DNA of 59,996 bases, taken from positions 1 through 59,996 of the forward strand of contig CAJUMQ010000001.1 in the NCBI GenBank assembly GCA_910587035.1. The letters are read 5' to 3'. Below the pieces are notes generated by a model, which made no database searches, had not been told where the DNA came from, and was given only the letters and a program-made list of their open reading frames with translations. The position numbers were made by a program, and so were the translations under genes. Origin of the DNA: an uncultured Desulfovibrio sp. GTDB lineage: Bacteria > Desulfobacterota > Desulfovibrionia > Desulfovibrionales > Desulfovibrionaceae. Within the stretch, counting starts at the first letter, position 1, and every line of letters starts with the position of its first letter. Below, piece by piece: positions 1 to 8,816 of this stretch.

Positions 1-130
1 GGGCAAAAGCGCACCCTGGCTATGGATATTGGGGAAAAAGGCGGTTTTTTTCATGGTAAGCCCGGGCCGGAAAGCGGCCTTTCTGGCTACCTTTAATATA
101 GATGGGCCAAAAGGGCAAACAGCCGGCAAA

Positions 131-1192
131 TCAGGGCAGATACACAGGCTCGCCTATGATGGGCAGCCAGACCTCATAATCCTCTCTGGCCGCGGCAGCG
201 CCAAATCTGGCCACAGGCTCATTCCAGGCATGGCGGGCCATGCTGAAGCGGCCATTGTGACAGGGCAGCACAGCCCTTGCCCCCAGCTCGCGCGCGGCTT
301 TGGCGCTCTCCTCCGGCAGCATGTGGATGTAGGGCCAGCGGGCATCGTACTGGCCATCCTCCACAATGGCCACGTCAAAACCGCCAAATTTTTTGCCGGC
401 CTCGGCAAAATGGGGGCCATAGCCGCTGTCGCCGCTGATGTAGATTTTGCGCCCTGGCGTCTCCACGGCATAACCGGCCCAGAGGGTCCTGTCGCGTACC
501 AGGCCTCGGCCGGAGAAATGGCGGGCAGGCAGGGCATGAATGGCAATGTCTGGCCCCACCATCCCCGTCTCCTGCCAGTCCTTCTCCTCCACCATGTCTG
601 GCGGAAAGCCCCAACTGCGAAAATGCGAGCCCACACCCAGCGGGCAGATGACCTTTTTGATGCGGTGCAGCAGGGCCGTGACCGTGGGATATTCCAGATG
701 ATCCCAATGGTCATGGGTGATGAGCAGGCAGTCAATGTCCGGCAGGTCCTCGGGCCTGTAGATGGTTGTGCCGGCAAAGGCGCGATTGAAAAGGGAGAGA
801 GGCGCGGCATGATCCTCAAGCACCGGGTCAAGCAGGATTGTGCGGCCATTGAGAATAAGCAGATAGGAGGAATGGCCCAGCCAGACTATGGCGTCCCGGG
901 AGCGGTCCAAGGAGCGGAGATCGGTTTTTACGGCAGGGAGGGGTTTGTCCGGCCTGGTGTTGGGCGTGGAGGAGAACAGGCTACCAAAGAGGGCCGAAAA
1001 GAAGGTCGTGCCCTCCGCAAACATGGGAGTGTCGATCTGGTTGTGGAATTTGCCATCGGCATAATTGGGAGAGCGCTCCAGTCTGGCCAGATCCTCACCC
1101 TTGGGATTCTGGCCAAGTCGCGGCGCACATGCCAGCAGACCGCCCACAAGCAGAATACCCGCCAATATGCCAATCAGCATCTTTATGGCCAT
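131..1192 (-). CDS. MBL-fold metallo-hydrolase, lipoprotein (NAPE-PLD/UlaG-like)
   Basis: A 353-residue metallo-beta-lactamase-fold hydrolase. The N-terminus is a hydrophobic segment ending in a lipobox (LLAC, Cys22), so it is probably a membrane-anchored lipoprotein. The metal motif HDHWDH sits at residues 160-165. Further His/Asp ligands are seen in the ARHFSGRG, SGDSGY and PCHNGRF segments, the order expected for the NAPE-phospholipase D/UlaG-like branch. The substrate cannot be told from the sequence. It is divergent from the flagellar block, and its stop lies near the left edge. A long plus-strand frame across the same DNA is an antisense shadow. Confidence 0.85.
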   Translation of the reverse strand: MAIKMLIGILAGILLVGGLLACAPRLGQNPKGEDLARLERSPNYADGKFHNQIDTPMFAEGTTFFSALFGSLFSSTPNTRPDKPLPAVKTDLRSLDRSRDAIVWLGHSSYLLILNGRTILLDPVLEDHAAPLSLFNRAFAGTTIYRPEDLPDIDCLLITHDHWDHLEYPTVTALLHRIKKVICPLGVGSHFRSWGFPPDMVEEKDWQETGMVGPDIAIHALPARHFSGRGLVRDRTLWAGYAVETPGRKIYISGDSGYGPHFAEAGKKFGGFDVAIVEDGQYDARWPYIHMLPEESAKAARELGARAVLPCHNGRFSMARHAWNEPVARFGAAAAREDYEVWLPIIGEPVYLP

Positions 1193-1611
1193 TGCCCGGC
1201 TCCGGTGGTAAACAGGGGTATTTCCGGTTTATAACCGGCCTGGGCAGCCGGGAACAAGGGGTGTCATGCTCAAAAAATTGCCTTTTTGGCGCAAAGTATG
1301 CAGGTTGGGCAGCCAAACACAGGCAATGGGCAGACCAGGGCCGAATTCAGCCGGCCCGGCCCCTGTTTCTTCCAGTCCGTGCGCCAGCGGGTAAAGGCCT
1401 CAATCCCTGCCCTGGACGTCCGGCAATGGCCGCCATCCCATGGCATCTCACCTGCCGTTCCCGCGTCCATTCTGCCACAATAGGCACGAATCATGCATAA
1501 ATGCATCACAATAACAGGATTCTATAGGGCGCCGCCACGCAACCCCGCGTAATACAAGCCTTTTTTGGACATGTACCCAGCAGGGCCGAACGGACGCAAG
1601 GAGATTTTGCC
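1193..1611. other. Intergenic region between the MBL gene and flgI
   Basis: About 420 bases without a supportable gene. The right part carries the sigma-54 promoter of flgI and a leader of roughly 100 bases. Under the hypothesis that flgFGAH and flgIJNKL were once joined, one inversion breakpoint would lie here. No inverted repeat shared with the other putative breakpoint (47300-47353) was seen by eye. Confidence 0.5.
1482..1498 (+). promoter_or_regulatory. Sigma-54 promoter for flgI operon
   Basis: AGGCACGAATCATGCAT has GG and GC separated by exactly 10 bases, the -24/-12 hallmark, and matches GGCACG of the -24 box fully. Transcription would start near 1508, about 100 bases ahead of flgI. 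Many flagellar rod, ring and hook genes are sigma-54 dependent in Gram-negative bacteria. No enhancer site was identified. Confidence 0.75.
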
Positions 1612-2724
1612 ATGAATTTGACATTATTGGGGCGTTTTATCCTCTCTCTGACTCTGGCAGTGATGATCAGCTGCCTGGCCGCCCCCGCCCAGGCTGTGCG
1701 CATAAAGGATATAGCAAGTTTCTCGGGTGTGCGAGACAACCAGCTCATAGGTTATGGCCTGGTGGTTGGCCTTGCCGGCACAGGCGACAAAAAGGATTCC
1801 GCCTTCACCCTGAGCTCCATGAAGAACATGCTGGATCGCATGGGCATTGGTTCCAATTCATCCGCATTGAAAGTCAAAAATGTGGCATCAGTAATGGTCA
1901 CGGCCAGAATGCCCGTATCCTCAAAGCCGGGAACCAGGCTTGATGTCACAGTCTCCTCTGTTGGCGACGCCACATCCCTTCTGGGCGGCGTGCTTTTGCA
2001 GACTGCTCTCAAGGGGGTGGATGGAAACACCTATTGTCTGGCCCAGGGCGCACTGACCGTTGGCGGCTATTCAGTCAATGGCGAGGCAGCCAGCACCAGC
2101 AAGAACATCGCAACTGTGGGCCTTATCCCCGGCGGCGGCATAGTGGAGCGGGAGATACCCTTCCAGTTCAACCAGCAGGACAATCTCACGCTAAATCTGC
2201 GGGTGGGTGATTTCACCACGGCCCAGCAGGTGGCGGAGCGCCTCAATTCCGCCATGGGCGGCTCCTTTGCCAGGGCCGTGGACGCCATGAGCATCCATGT
2301 CAATGTTCCGCCGCAATACCGCAACAATCTGGTGCCCCTGATGGCATCTGTGGAAAATCTGGAGGTCACTCCGGACACTGCCGCCAAGGTGGTTGTGGAT
2401 GAAAAAACCGGCACTGTGGTGCTTGGCAAGGACGTGCGCATTACCCGCGCGGCCGTGGCCCATGGCAATCTGCAGATAACGGTTCAGGAGAGCGAGCAGG
2501 TTTCTCAGCCAGGGCCCTTCTCCCAGGGGCAGACTGTTGTGACGCCTGAAACCAATATCAATGTGCGCGAAGAAAACCGCCGCCTGCATCTTGTGGAGGG
2601 CGCGACCCTGCAGGAGCTTGTGGATGGTCTCAACGCCATTGGCGCCACTCCCCGCGACCTGATCTCCATTCTGCGCAGTTTGCAGGTATCCGGCTCGCTC
2701 CATGCCGATCTGGAGGTAATCTAA
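1612..2724 (+). CDS. flgI: Flagellar P-ring protein FlgI
   Basis: Periplasmic protein that polymerises into the P ring, the bushing around the flagellar rod in the peptidoglycan layer. The 370 residues include a Sec signal peptide cleaved after AQA (about residue 29) and then the family start VRIKDIASFSGVRDNQLIGYGLVVGL, here split only by normal variation. The length and the C-terminal pattern (ATLQELVDGLNAIG) fit the family. A ribosome site (AAGGAGA) precedes the ATG. It is the first gene of flgI-flgJ-flgN-flgK-flgL, driven by a sigma-54 promoter. Normally flgH and flgA lie just upstream, but here they are about 46 kb away on the other strand. Confidence 0.97.
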   Translation: MNLTLLGRFILSLTLAVMISCLAAPAQAVRIKDIASFSGVRDNQLIGYGLVVGLAGTGDKKDSAFTLSSMKNMLDRMGIGSNSSALKVKNVASVMVTARMPVSSKPGTRLDVTVSSVGDATSLLGGVLLQTALKGVDGNTYCLAQGALTVGGYSVNGEAASTSKNIATVGLIPGGGIVEREIPFQFNQQDNLTLNLRVGDFTTAQQVAERLNSAMGGSFARAVDAMSIHVNVPPQYRNNLVPLMASVENLEVTPDTAAKVVVDEKTGTVVLGKDVRITRAAVAHGNLQITVQESEQVSQPGPFSQGQTVVTPETNINVREENRRLHLVEGATLQELVDGLNAIGATPRDLISILRSLQVSGSLHADLEVI

Positions 2725-2725
2725 C

Positions 2726-4102
2726 ATGACATCGCCAATTTCCTCAGCCCTTATTCCGCCTGAGGCCAGTGTTTCCGAGCAGTCCCGCAATGATTTCCAG
2801 GCCAGGCTGGCCGGTCTTGGCAATGGCGGCAGAAACATGTCGCCGGAGGCCAAGGCAAAAAAACTGCGCGAGGCCTGCGAGGGTTTTGAATCCATCTTCA
2901 TCCAGAAGATGTGGCAGGAAATGCGCAATACCGTGCCCAAGAGCGGCCTGCTGCATGGCCGGGAGGAGAAGTTCTGGCAGGACATGTATGACCAGGAGCT
3001 CTCCAAATCCATGACCAGGGCCGGCGGCATAGGCCTGGCGGACATGATGTACGAGCAGCTCTCGCGCGGGCTGGCCAGTGCCAGCCGGGATGCGGCGGGC
3101 ATGACTACATCCGCGGCCTTTGCGCCGGAGGCCGCGCCGCTGCTGGCGCCTGCGCAAACCGTATATGATGGCCATTTTGAAGAGAGCGCGCCGGCGGCCT
3201 CCGTATATGACGGCTCGGCGCCAGGCGTGGGCGATGTCCAGGAGGACGCCGTTCTGGCCGAACAGCAGGCCATGCCAGGCCAGACGCAGCAGGCTCAAGC
3301 CACCATGGCCCAGCTGGCGCAGCCGGTGCAGCCCATCCAGCCCGTGGCCCAGGCTGTGGAGCGGCCCAGGGCGGCGCATCATGTCAAAAAGGGAGATATC
3401 AACAACAGCAATGCTCTTGATCTCTCCTACATAGCCAGGCGCGAGGCCGGAGACAAGCTGGGCGCGCGCGCAGTGCGTCCGGCCCTGCGTCACAGGAATC
3501 CCGAGAGCGGACGGGCTGCCCAGCCTGTGGAGGCCGCGGCCAATGCCGCGCCGCCGCAACCTGGCTCCCCCGCCGCCCTGGCTGCGGCCCTGGAGCTGGC
3601 CAGGAGCGGGGCGCCAAACGCGCAGGCCGCGCCCATGTCCCTTGATGAGATTGTAGCCCGGGTCAAGGCTGGCAATGCTGCCGGCGCGGCTCAAACCGTA
3701 GCCCAGGCGCCTGCCGCTCCCGCAGCAATGGCTGCCGCCATGGACACAACCCAGGCTGTGGATGAAAACGCGCCCGTGACCCGCAAGGTGCGCTTCACAA
3801 CCAATGTGCCCAGGCGCGACAAGAGCAAAAAGAATAGCCAGGCCATAAGGATGCTCAATGTGGACAATGTCAGCGCCAACAGCAAGGCAGGCCAGGGTCT
3901 GGCGGCCTATCATGCCAGCCAGGCAGCATTTGCCGCGCAGGAGGCGCCTGCCGGGGCTGTGCCCGCTCCCGGAGCCATGGCCACAGGGGCTCCTGCCGCG
4001 GCCCAGCCCATAGCTCCTCTTCGGGCTTCAGAGGCGGGAACTGGCCAAAGCGAAGCCAGTTTCAGCATTCCGCCCCTTACGGGTTCCGGTCTGAAAAGCT
4101 GA
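2726..4102 (+). CDS. flgJ: FlgJ-type rod-binding protein with long Ala/Pro/Gln-rich tail
   Basis: The N-terminal 110 residues are the FlgJ rod-binding domain (EACEGFESIFIQKMWQEMRN, then GRE-x-FWQDMYDQELSKSM). This part caps and assembles the flagellar rod in the periplasm. The remaining 350 residues are low-complexity, rich in Ala, Pro and Gln. They show neither the glucosaminidase domain of enteric FlgJ nor an M23-like HxH motif, so a peptidoglycan hydrolase must come from elsewhere. It starts one base after the flgI stop, indicating co-translation. No Sec signal peptide is evident, consistent with export by the flagellar apparatus. Confidence 0.88.
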   Translation: MTSPISSALIPPEASVSEQSRNDFQARLAGLGNGGRNMSPEAKAKKLREACEGFESIFIQKMWQEMRNTVPKSGLLHGREEKFWQDMYDQELSKSMTRAGGIGLADMMYEQLSRGLASASRDAAGMTTSAAFAPEAAPLLAPAQTVYDGHFEESAPAASVYDGSAPGVGDVQEDAVLAEQQAMPGQTQQAQATMAQLAQPVQPIQPVAQAVERPRAAHHVKKGDINNSNALDLSYIARREAGDKLGARAVRPALRHRNPESGRAAQPVEAAANAAPPQPGSPAALAAALELARSGAPNAQAAPMSLDEIVARVKAGNAAGAAQTVAQAPAAPAAMAAAMDTTQAVDENAPVTRKVRFTTNVPRRDKSKKNSQAIRMLNVDNVSANSKAGQGLAAYHASQAAFAAQEAPAGAVPAPGAMATGAPAAAQPIAPLRASEAGTGQSEASFSIPPLTGSGLKS

Positions 4103-4113
4103 TTCTCCGGTAA

Positions 4114-4130
4114 TGGCACATATTTTGCTG
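4114..4130 (+). promoter_or_regulatory. Sigma-54 promoter upstream of flgN-flgK-flgL
   Basis: TGGCACATATTTTGCTG matches the -24/-12 consensus TGGCAC-N5-TTGC almost perfectly, with GG and GC 10 bases apart. It lies in the 91-base gap between flgJ and flgN and would give the export chaperone and hook-junction genes a separate start near 4140. Confidence 0.8.
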
Positions 4131-4193
4131 TAACTGGTAAAAATCACGAACACCAGGCAGAAATTACCTGCCTGAGCTCAAAGAGAGGCCGGC

Positions 4194-4661
4194 ATGTACC
4201 AGAGGATTCATGAAAGTTTATCCCGCCAGGACAAGGCGCTGTTTCTTTTGCGCGACCTGCTGGAGGAAGAATATGAGGTTCTTCTGGGCCGCGATACCAA
4301 TCTGGTGGCTGCCCTGGAATTCTCAATTCAGGAGCTTATACGTCAGATAGCCGTGGAAAAGGATCTTGTGATCCGTTCCCTTGGCGGCAAGCGCGTGCTT
4401 GAGTATGCCGACGAGCTGCCGCAGGAGCAGGGCCATGCCCTGCGCAACCTTTTCCAGTCGGTTGATGAAGGCGAGCAGACAGTATCGCGCCAGGCATCCC
4501 GCAACGCGGAGCTGAGCCTGGCCCTGCTGGATCAGAGCACATACACATTACAGGTATTAACAAATCAGGTGGCCACACCACCAACAGGCGTCTATGGCCG
4601 CCATGGTGATATCCGTCAACCGGCGCATCCCCGGGCCGCCCTCATTTCAGGGAGATTATAA
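4194..4661 (+). CDS. flgN: FlgN-like flagellar export chaperone
   Basis: A 155-residue, mostly helical cytoplasmic protein with an N-terminal half of heptad-like helices (LLRDLLEEEYEVLLGRD, then LEFSIQELIRQIAVEKD). This is the FlgN pattern. FlgN chaperones hold the hook-junction proteins FlgK and FlgL for export. Position directly before flgK, with only a 3-base gap, supports the call more strongly than sequence does, as the family is poorly conserved. A strong ribosome site (AGAGAGG) precedes the ATG. The anti-sigma factor gene flgM, often placed before flgN, is not present. Confidence 0.8.
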   Translation: MYQRIHESLSRQDKALFLLRDLLEEEYEVLLGRDTNLVAALEFSIQELIRQIAVEKDLVIRSLGGKRVLEYADELPQEQGHALRNLFQSVDEGEQTVSRQASRNAELSLALLDQSTYTLQVLTNQVATPPTGVYGRHGDIRQPAHPRAALISGRL

Positions 4662-4664
4662 GTC

Positions 4665-6830
4665 ATGCTTAATGGATTAATGAATATAGGCCAGTCGGCC
4701 CTAAATGCTTCCCAGGCCTGGATTTCCGTAACCGGCAACAACCTGGCCAATGCGGATACCGAGGGCTACTCGCGCCAGTATGTGGATCAGAAGGATGCGG
4801 GCGGCCTCACCTACAGGCCGGGCGCGCAGCCCCTTGGCGTGAATGCCCAGCAGATCATGCGCTTTTTTGACGCCTTTCTGGAACGCTCCTATGTGCGCCA
4901 GAATGCCAATTCCTCCCGCTGGACAGAGCAGGACACCATCATGGCTTCGCTGGAAAACATTTTCAACGAATCCAACCGCAAGGGCATAAGCTCCTCCCTC
5001 AACAACTTTTTCAATGCCTGGCAGGACCTGTCCCTTAGGCCTGATGACACCTCCGTGCGAGTCAGCCTGCTTTCCTATGCGGACAATCTCAATGACATGT
5101 TCAGCAACACCATGACCGCCATCAAGGATATCCAGCACGAGATGGATGTATCCATCAGCCAGGGTGTGAAGCGGGTCAATGAGCTGGCAGAATCCATTGC
5201 CGATCTCAACCGCCAGATCACCTATATGACTGTTGATGGCATCAGCAACCCCAACAGCCTGCTGGACAAGCGCGACCAGCTGGTGCGCGAGCTCTCCACC
5301 TATGTCGATGTGGAGACCATTGACCATGGCAAGGGCAATTTCCGCGTGCAGCTTTCCACAGGCCAGCCGCTGGTGGACGGCGTGGAGACCTATTCGCTCA
5401 GCGTTGAGGGTCCCATGAAGGAGGAGCAGATACAGCCTGGCTCCAAGTACGATGGCCAGATCAAGTTCGATGGCTCGGATACGCACGAATACACCATCGA
5501 GATAGTGGAAGGCGGCGATGCCACAACCGGCGCCCCAAAATTCCGCGTGTCCCTTGATGGCGGCAAAAGCTGGCTCAAGGATACCGATGGCAAGGAACTG
5601 CATTACGACATCACGACCGCCAAGGATAAAGATGGCAACGACATTTTAGATAAAGACGGCAACCCCATTGTGGAAGAAATAATGGTGAAGGATCTCAAGA
5701 TATCCTTCACCAGCCATGAAAATTTCACAGCCGGCGACAAGTTTGTGATCACGCCCAAGGACGGCCTGTACTGGAATGAGCCCACCAGGGGCCCCCAGAA
5801 CATCACCCCGCAGATGGGCTTTGATGGCAAGGAGAATCCCAATCGCGTGACCGGCGGCAAGCTGGCGGCCTATTTCAACATTCGCGATGACAACTGCGGC
5901 CGCTACATGGACGAGCTCGATGCTGTCGCCAGCTCCCTCATCTGGGAGGTCAACCGCATTCACAGCCAGGGCGCCGGCCTCTCCAAGCTGGAATACGCCA
6001 ATGGCACCCAGAGGGTGGAGAACACCACCAGGCCACTTGGCAGCCATCAGGCCATGCTGCCCAATGGCGACAGGCTGCAGAGCGGCAATGTCAACTTCCA
6101 TTTTTATGACAAGGATACTGGCGATCATCTCACATCCAGCATGCTTGAATTCCCGGCTCCGGACGGTCCCAATTTTGACCCGGCCAAGCATTCCCTTGAG
6201 GATGTGGTTAATGCCATTAATGGCGTGAAGGTGACCCTGAGCAATGGCAAGGAAGTGCAGGCCTTTTCCGCCAGCATTCAGGACAACAAGCTGATCATTG
6301 ACATGCATCCGGACACCAATGGCGAGGTGGAGTTCGCCATGGGCGCGGACAGCAGCGGGCTCATGGCTGGCCTGGGCATCAACACCTTCTTCTCCGGCAC
6401 AGGCGCACAGGACATTGCTGTGAACACCCAGATTCACAACAACACCAACCTCATCGCCTCCGGCCAGGTGAACGGCCAGTTCCAGGTCAATGCCGGCGAC
6501 AACTCCATAGCCACAGAGATTGGCAAGCTGGTGGACAAGAAAATCACCATCACCACCATGTGGAAGACAGTGGACAACCAGTCCCTGGGCCAGTACTACG
6601 CCAATCTGGTGACCACAGTCGGCGCGGACCGCAGATTATCGAAGACAAATACCGAATACCATGGCGCCCTGACCCAGGATCTTTACGATCGTGTGACCTC
6701 TGTCACAGGCGTGAACATGGATGAAGAAATGACAAACCTGATCAAGTTCCAGCATTCATACACCGCGGCAGCCAAGCTCATCACCACCGCGGACGAAATG
6801 CTTCAAACCCTGCTTGGCCTCAAGCAGTAG
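4665..6830 (+). CDS. flgK: Flagellar hook-associated protein 1 FlgK
   Basis: First hook-filament junction protein, exported through the flagellar type III apparatus. The 721 residues begin with the rod/hook family signature (LNASQAWISVTGNNLANADTEGYSRQ region) and end with the FlgK C-terminus (YTAAAKLITTADEMLQTLLGL). It is longer than the typical 550-residue FlgK because of a central insertion of about 200 residues (about 230-430). That insertion carries an Asp-box-like motif SLDGGKSW at residues 296-303. FlgN lies immediately upstream and FlgL downstream. Confidence 0.96.
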   Translation: MLNGLMNIGQSALNASQAWISVTGNNLANADTEGYSRQYVDQKDAGGLTYRPGAQPLGVNAQQIMRFFDAFLERSYVRQNANSSRWTEQDTIMASLENIFNESNRKGISSSLNNFFNAWQDLSLRPDDTSVRVSLLSYADNLNDMFSNTMTAIKDIQHEMDVSISQGVKRVNELAESIADLNRQITYMTVDGISNPNSLLDKRDQLVRELSTYVDVETIDHGKGNFRVQLSTGQPLVDGVETYSLSVEGPMKEEQIQPGSKYDGQIKFDGSDTHEYTIEIVEGGDATTGAPKFRVSLDGGKSWLKDTDGKELHYDITTAKDKDGNDILDKDGNPIVEEIMVKDLKISFTSHENFTAGDKFVITPKDGLYWNEPTRGPQNITPQMGFDGKENPNRVTGGKLAAYFNIRDDNCGRYMDELDAVASSLIWEVNRIHSQGAGLSKLEYANGTQRVENTTRPLGSHQAMLPNGDRLQSGNVNFHFYDKDTGDHLTSSMLEFPAPDGPNFDPAKHSLEDVVNAINGVKVTLSNGKEVQAFSASIQDNKLIIDMHPDTNGEVEFAMGADSSGLMAGLGINTFFSGTGAQDIAVNTQIHNNTNLIASGQVNGQFQVNAGDNSIATEIGKLVDKKITITTMWKTVDNQSLGQYYANLVTTVGADRRLSKTNTEYHGALTQDLYDRVTSVTGVNMDEEMTNLIKFQHSYTAAAKLITTADEMLQTLLGLKQ

Positions 6831-6857
6831 GAAATCAGGACAGGCGAGGAAAATATC

Positions 6858-8486
6858 ATGGCCATACGAGTTACCCAGCACACCATGTATAACAGCATGG
6901 TCGGCAATATGCAGAAGAATTTAGGCGCCTACATGGAATCCGTGGAACAGGGCGCATCCCAGAAGAAGATAAACAGGCCATCGGATGATCCGGCTGGAAC
7001 CTACCGGGTGCTGACAACCCGCGTGGACATGACAAGCACTGAGCAGTATCAGGAAAATGTGGATACCGCCAAGGGCTGGCTTAATCTTGCGGACAGCGTG
7101 CTGAGCACCAATGTGGCCACGGCCATCACCGGCCTCAAGACACTGGCCGAGCAGGCCTCCACAGGCACATATGATGCCTCCCAGCGCAAGATCATGGCGG
7201 ATCAGGCCAAGCAGTACTTTGGCCAGCTGCTCAACCTTGCCAATACGGAATTTGAGGGCAAGAGCATCTTTGCCGGCCACCGCTATGACCACAATGCCTT
7301 TGAGCAGGGCCTGGCCATCACCAGCTGGGATGAGGACTGGAACCGCTATGTCAACAATGGCGGCATCACCATTGACGGCTCATCATCCAGCACGGTGATT
7401 GTGGAGTTCACCACCAATCCGGGCGAAAAAAAGGATCTCGCAGCTGGCGACACCTTCCGCTGGTCCAATGATGGCGGCGACACCTGGCAGACCGGAACGG
7501 TGGAGCTTGGGCAGGACAAGGACGGCAATGAGGTCTTTGTGCTCAAGCCCGAGGGTTCCGGCATTTACATGTCCATTCCCAAGGAATTCCCGGACCCGGA
7601 TGATCCCACAAAGAAGGTGCCCACCCAGATCACAGGCGCCAACCCCAATGAAAAATCCGGCCCCAACAATGGCACCTTCCTGTTTGTGCGGCCCACGGCC
7701 ATCTACCAGGGGGATGACAAGGATCCGCCGGTGGATGTGACCCTCATGGGCGCGGGCAACATAGATGCCAAAGCCACAGGCGAGTTTGGCAAGAATGTGC
7801 TGGTGCGCATAGACGGCCAGAAAGGCGCTGACGGCACCCTGGGCGATGTCAGCCTGAAACCTGCCGGCGAGGAGTTCACCTGGTCCTACAGCACGGATGG
7901 CGGATCCACCTGGGTTACGGCCAAGGGCAAGACCACGGGCACAGACCAGATCAAGCTGCCCATTCCTGGTGGCTATGTGGAGATTGACGCCACAGCCAAT
8001 GGCGGCAAAATTTCGCAGGGCGCCCAGATAATGGTTCATCCCTCGCGCTCGGATCTGGACTACGAGATAATGAAGGACACCTACCTGTCCGTCAACAGCG
8101 TGGGCAAGGATGTTTTTGGCGGCTACTATGAGGGCAAGCCGGCCCTGGAGGGCGACAATAACCTGTTTGAGGTTGTGGGCGCATTCATAGGCTACCTCGA
8201 GGGCAACAGCCAGGAAGGCTGCCAGAAGACCCTGGCCGCGCTCACCACAGCCGAGAAGCAGATTCTGGCCGAGGCCACCCGCATAGGCGGCATGGAAAAC
8301 AGGCTGGAGATGGCCGCGGATGTGCTCTCCTTCCAGAAGATCGACCAGCAGGAGAGGCTCAGCTATGTTGAGGACATTGACCTGACGGAGCTGCTCACCA
8401 AACTCACCCGCCAGCAGCTGACATATCAGACTGTGCTCCAGTCCTCCTCGATGATCATGCAGCTTAGTCTGGCCAATTACATATAA
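6858..8486 (+). CDS. flgL: Flagellar hook-associated protein 3 FlgL
   Basis: Second hook-filament junction protein. The N-terminus (IRVTQHTMYNSMVGNMQKN, then INRPSDDPAGTYRVL) and the C-terminal helix (ELLTKLTRQQLTYQTVLQS) are flagellin/FlgL signatures. At 542 residues it is far longer than enteric FlgL (about 320), owing to a surface insertion around residues 165-420. The insertion holds two Asp-box motifs, SNDGGDTW (203-210) and STDGGSTW (345-352). The leader has two GGA triplets near the ribosome site, a possible but unproven CsrA target. Confidence 0.95.
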   Translation: MAIRVTQHTMYNSMVGNMQKNLGAYMESVEQGASQKKINRPSDDPAGTYRVLTTRVDMTSTEQYQENVDTAKGWLNLADSVLSTNVATAITGLKTLAEQASTGTYDASQRKIMADQAKQYFGQLLNLANTEFEGKSIFAGHRYDHNAFEQGLAITSWDEDWNRYVNNGGITIDGSSSSTVIVEFTTNPGEKKDLAAGDTFRWSNDGGDTWQTGTVELGQDKDGNEVFVLKPEGSGIYMSIPKEFPDPDDPTKKVPTQITGANPNEKSGPNNGTFLFVRPTAIYQGDDKDPPVDVTLMGAGNIDAKATGEFGKNVLVRIDGQKGADGTLGDVSLKPAGEEFTWSYSTDGGSTWVTAKGKTTGTDQIKLPIPGGYVEIDATANGGKISQGAQIMVHPSRSDLDYEIMKDTYLSVNSVGKDVFGGYYEGKPALEGDNNLFEVVGAFIGYLEGNSQEGCQKTLAALTTAEKQILAEATRIGGMENRLEMAADVLSFQKIDQQERLSYVEDIDLTELLTKLTRQQLTYQTVLQSSSMIMQLSLANYI

Positions 8487-8497
8487 ATTTGCTATAT

Positions 8498-8527
8498 GAA
8501 ATTCCGGGCATGAATGCCCGGAATTTC
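8498..8527 (+). terminator. 13-bp perfect hairpin between flgL and csrA
   Basis: GAAATTCCGGGCA and its exact complement TGCCCGGAATTTC enclose a 4-base loop. The following CCCTTTTAA is only a short U tract. It could end the flgL transcript, or act as an attenuator or processing site that sets the csrA-fliW level separately from the flagellar genes. Confidence 0.6.
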
Positions 8528-8579
8528 ACCCTTTTAAAATGGGAAGTGTGATGACAAGCGGCGCAATGGATGAAAAACC

Positions 8580-8816
8580 ATGCTGATTTTGACCAGACGC
8601 CCTGGCGAAAGCCTTTATCTGGGCGAAAATATCAAGATAACCGTACTGGGCATGCAGGGTAAACAGGTCAAGCTGGGCCTTGAGGTGCCAAGTGAGACCA
8701 CCGTTTATCGCGAAGAAGTTTATAAACGGGTTATTGAAGAAAACCGTCGCGCTCTGGCGACAAAGAATGAAGACTTCATGGTGGCTGCTGAACTATGGCA
8801 TGCGAAAAAGAAATAG
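8580..8816 (+). CDS. csrA: Carbon storage regulator CsrA
   Basis: Small dimeric RNA-binding translational regulator. The 78 residues start with the invariant MLILTRRPGES and continue with IKITVLGMQGKQVKLGLEVP and the RNA-contacting VYREEVYKRI-like segment near residue 45. In bacteria with FliW, CsrA blocks flagellin translation until FliW titrates it. The stop lies inside fliW, so the two are translationally coupled. A CsrA of 78 residues has the longer C-terminal tail typical of FliW-containing lineages, where FliW binds. Confidence 0.97.
   Translation: MLILTRRPGESLYLGENIKITVLGMQGKQVKLGLEVPSETTVYREEVYKRVIEENRRALATKNEDFMVAAELWHAKKK

Noticed and set aside
2744..3913. Long open frame antisense to flgJ
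   Set aside because: It lies wholly opposite a well supported gene. GC-rich codon use leaves the opposite strand open, and the translation is Gly/His/Arg-rich with no family resemblance.
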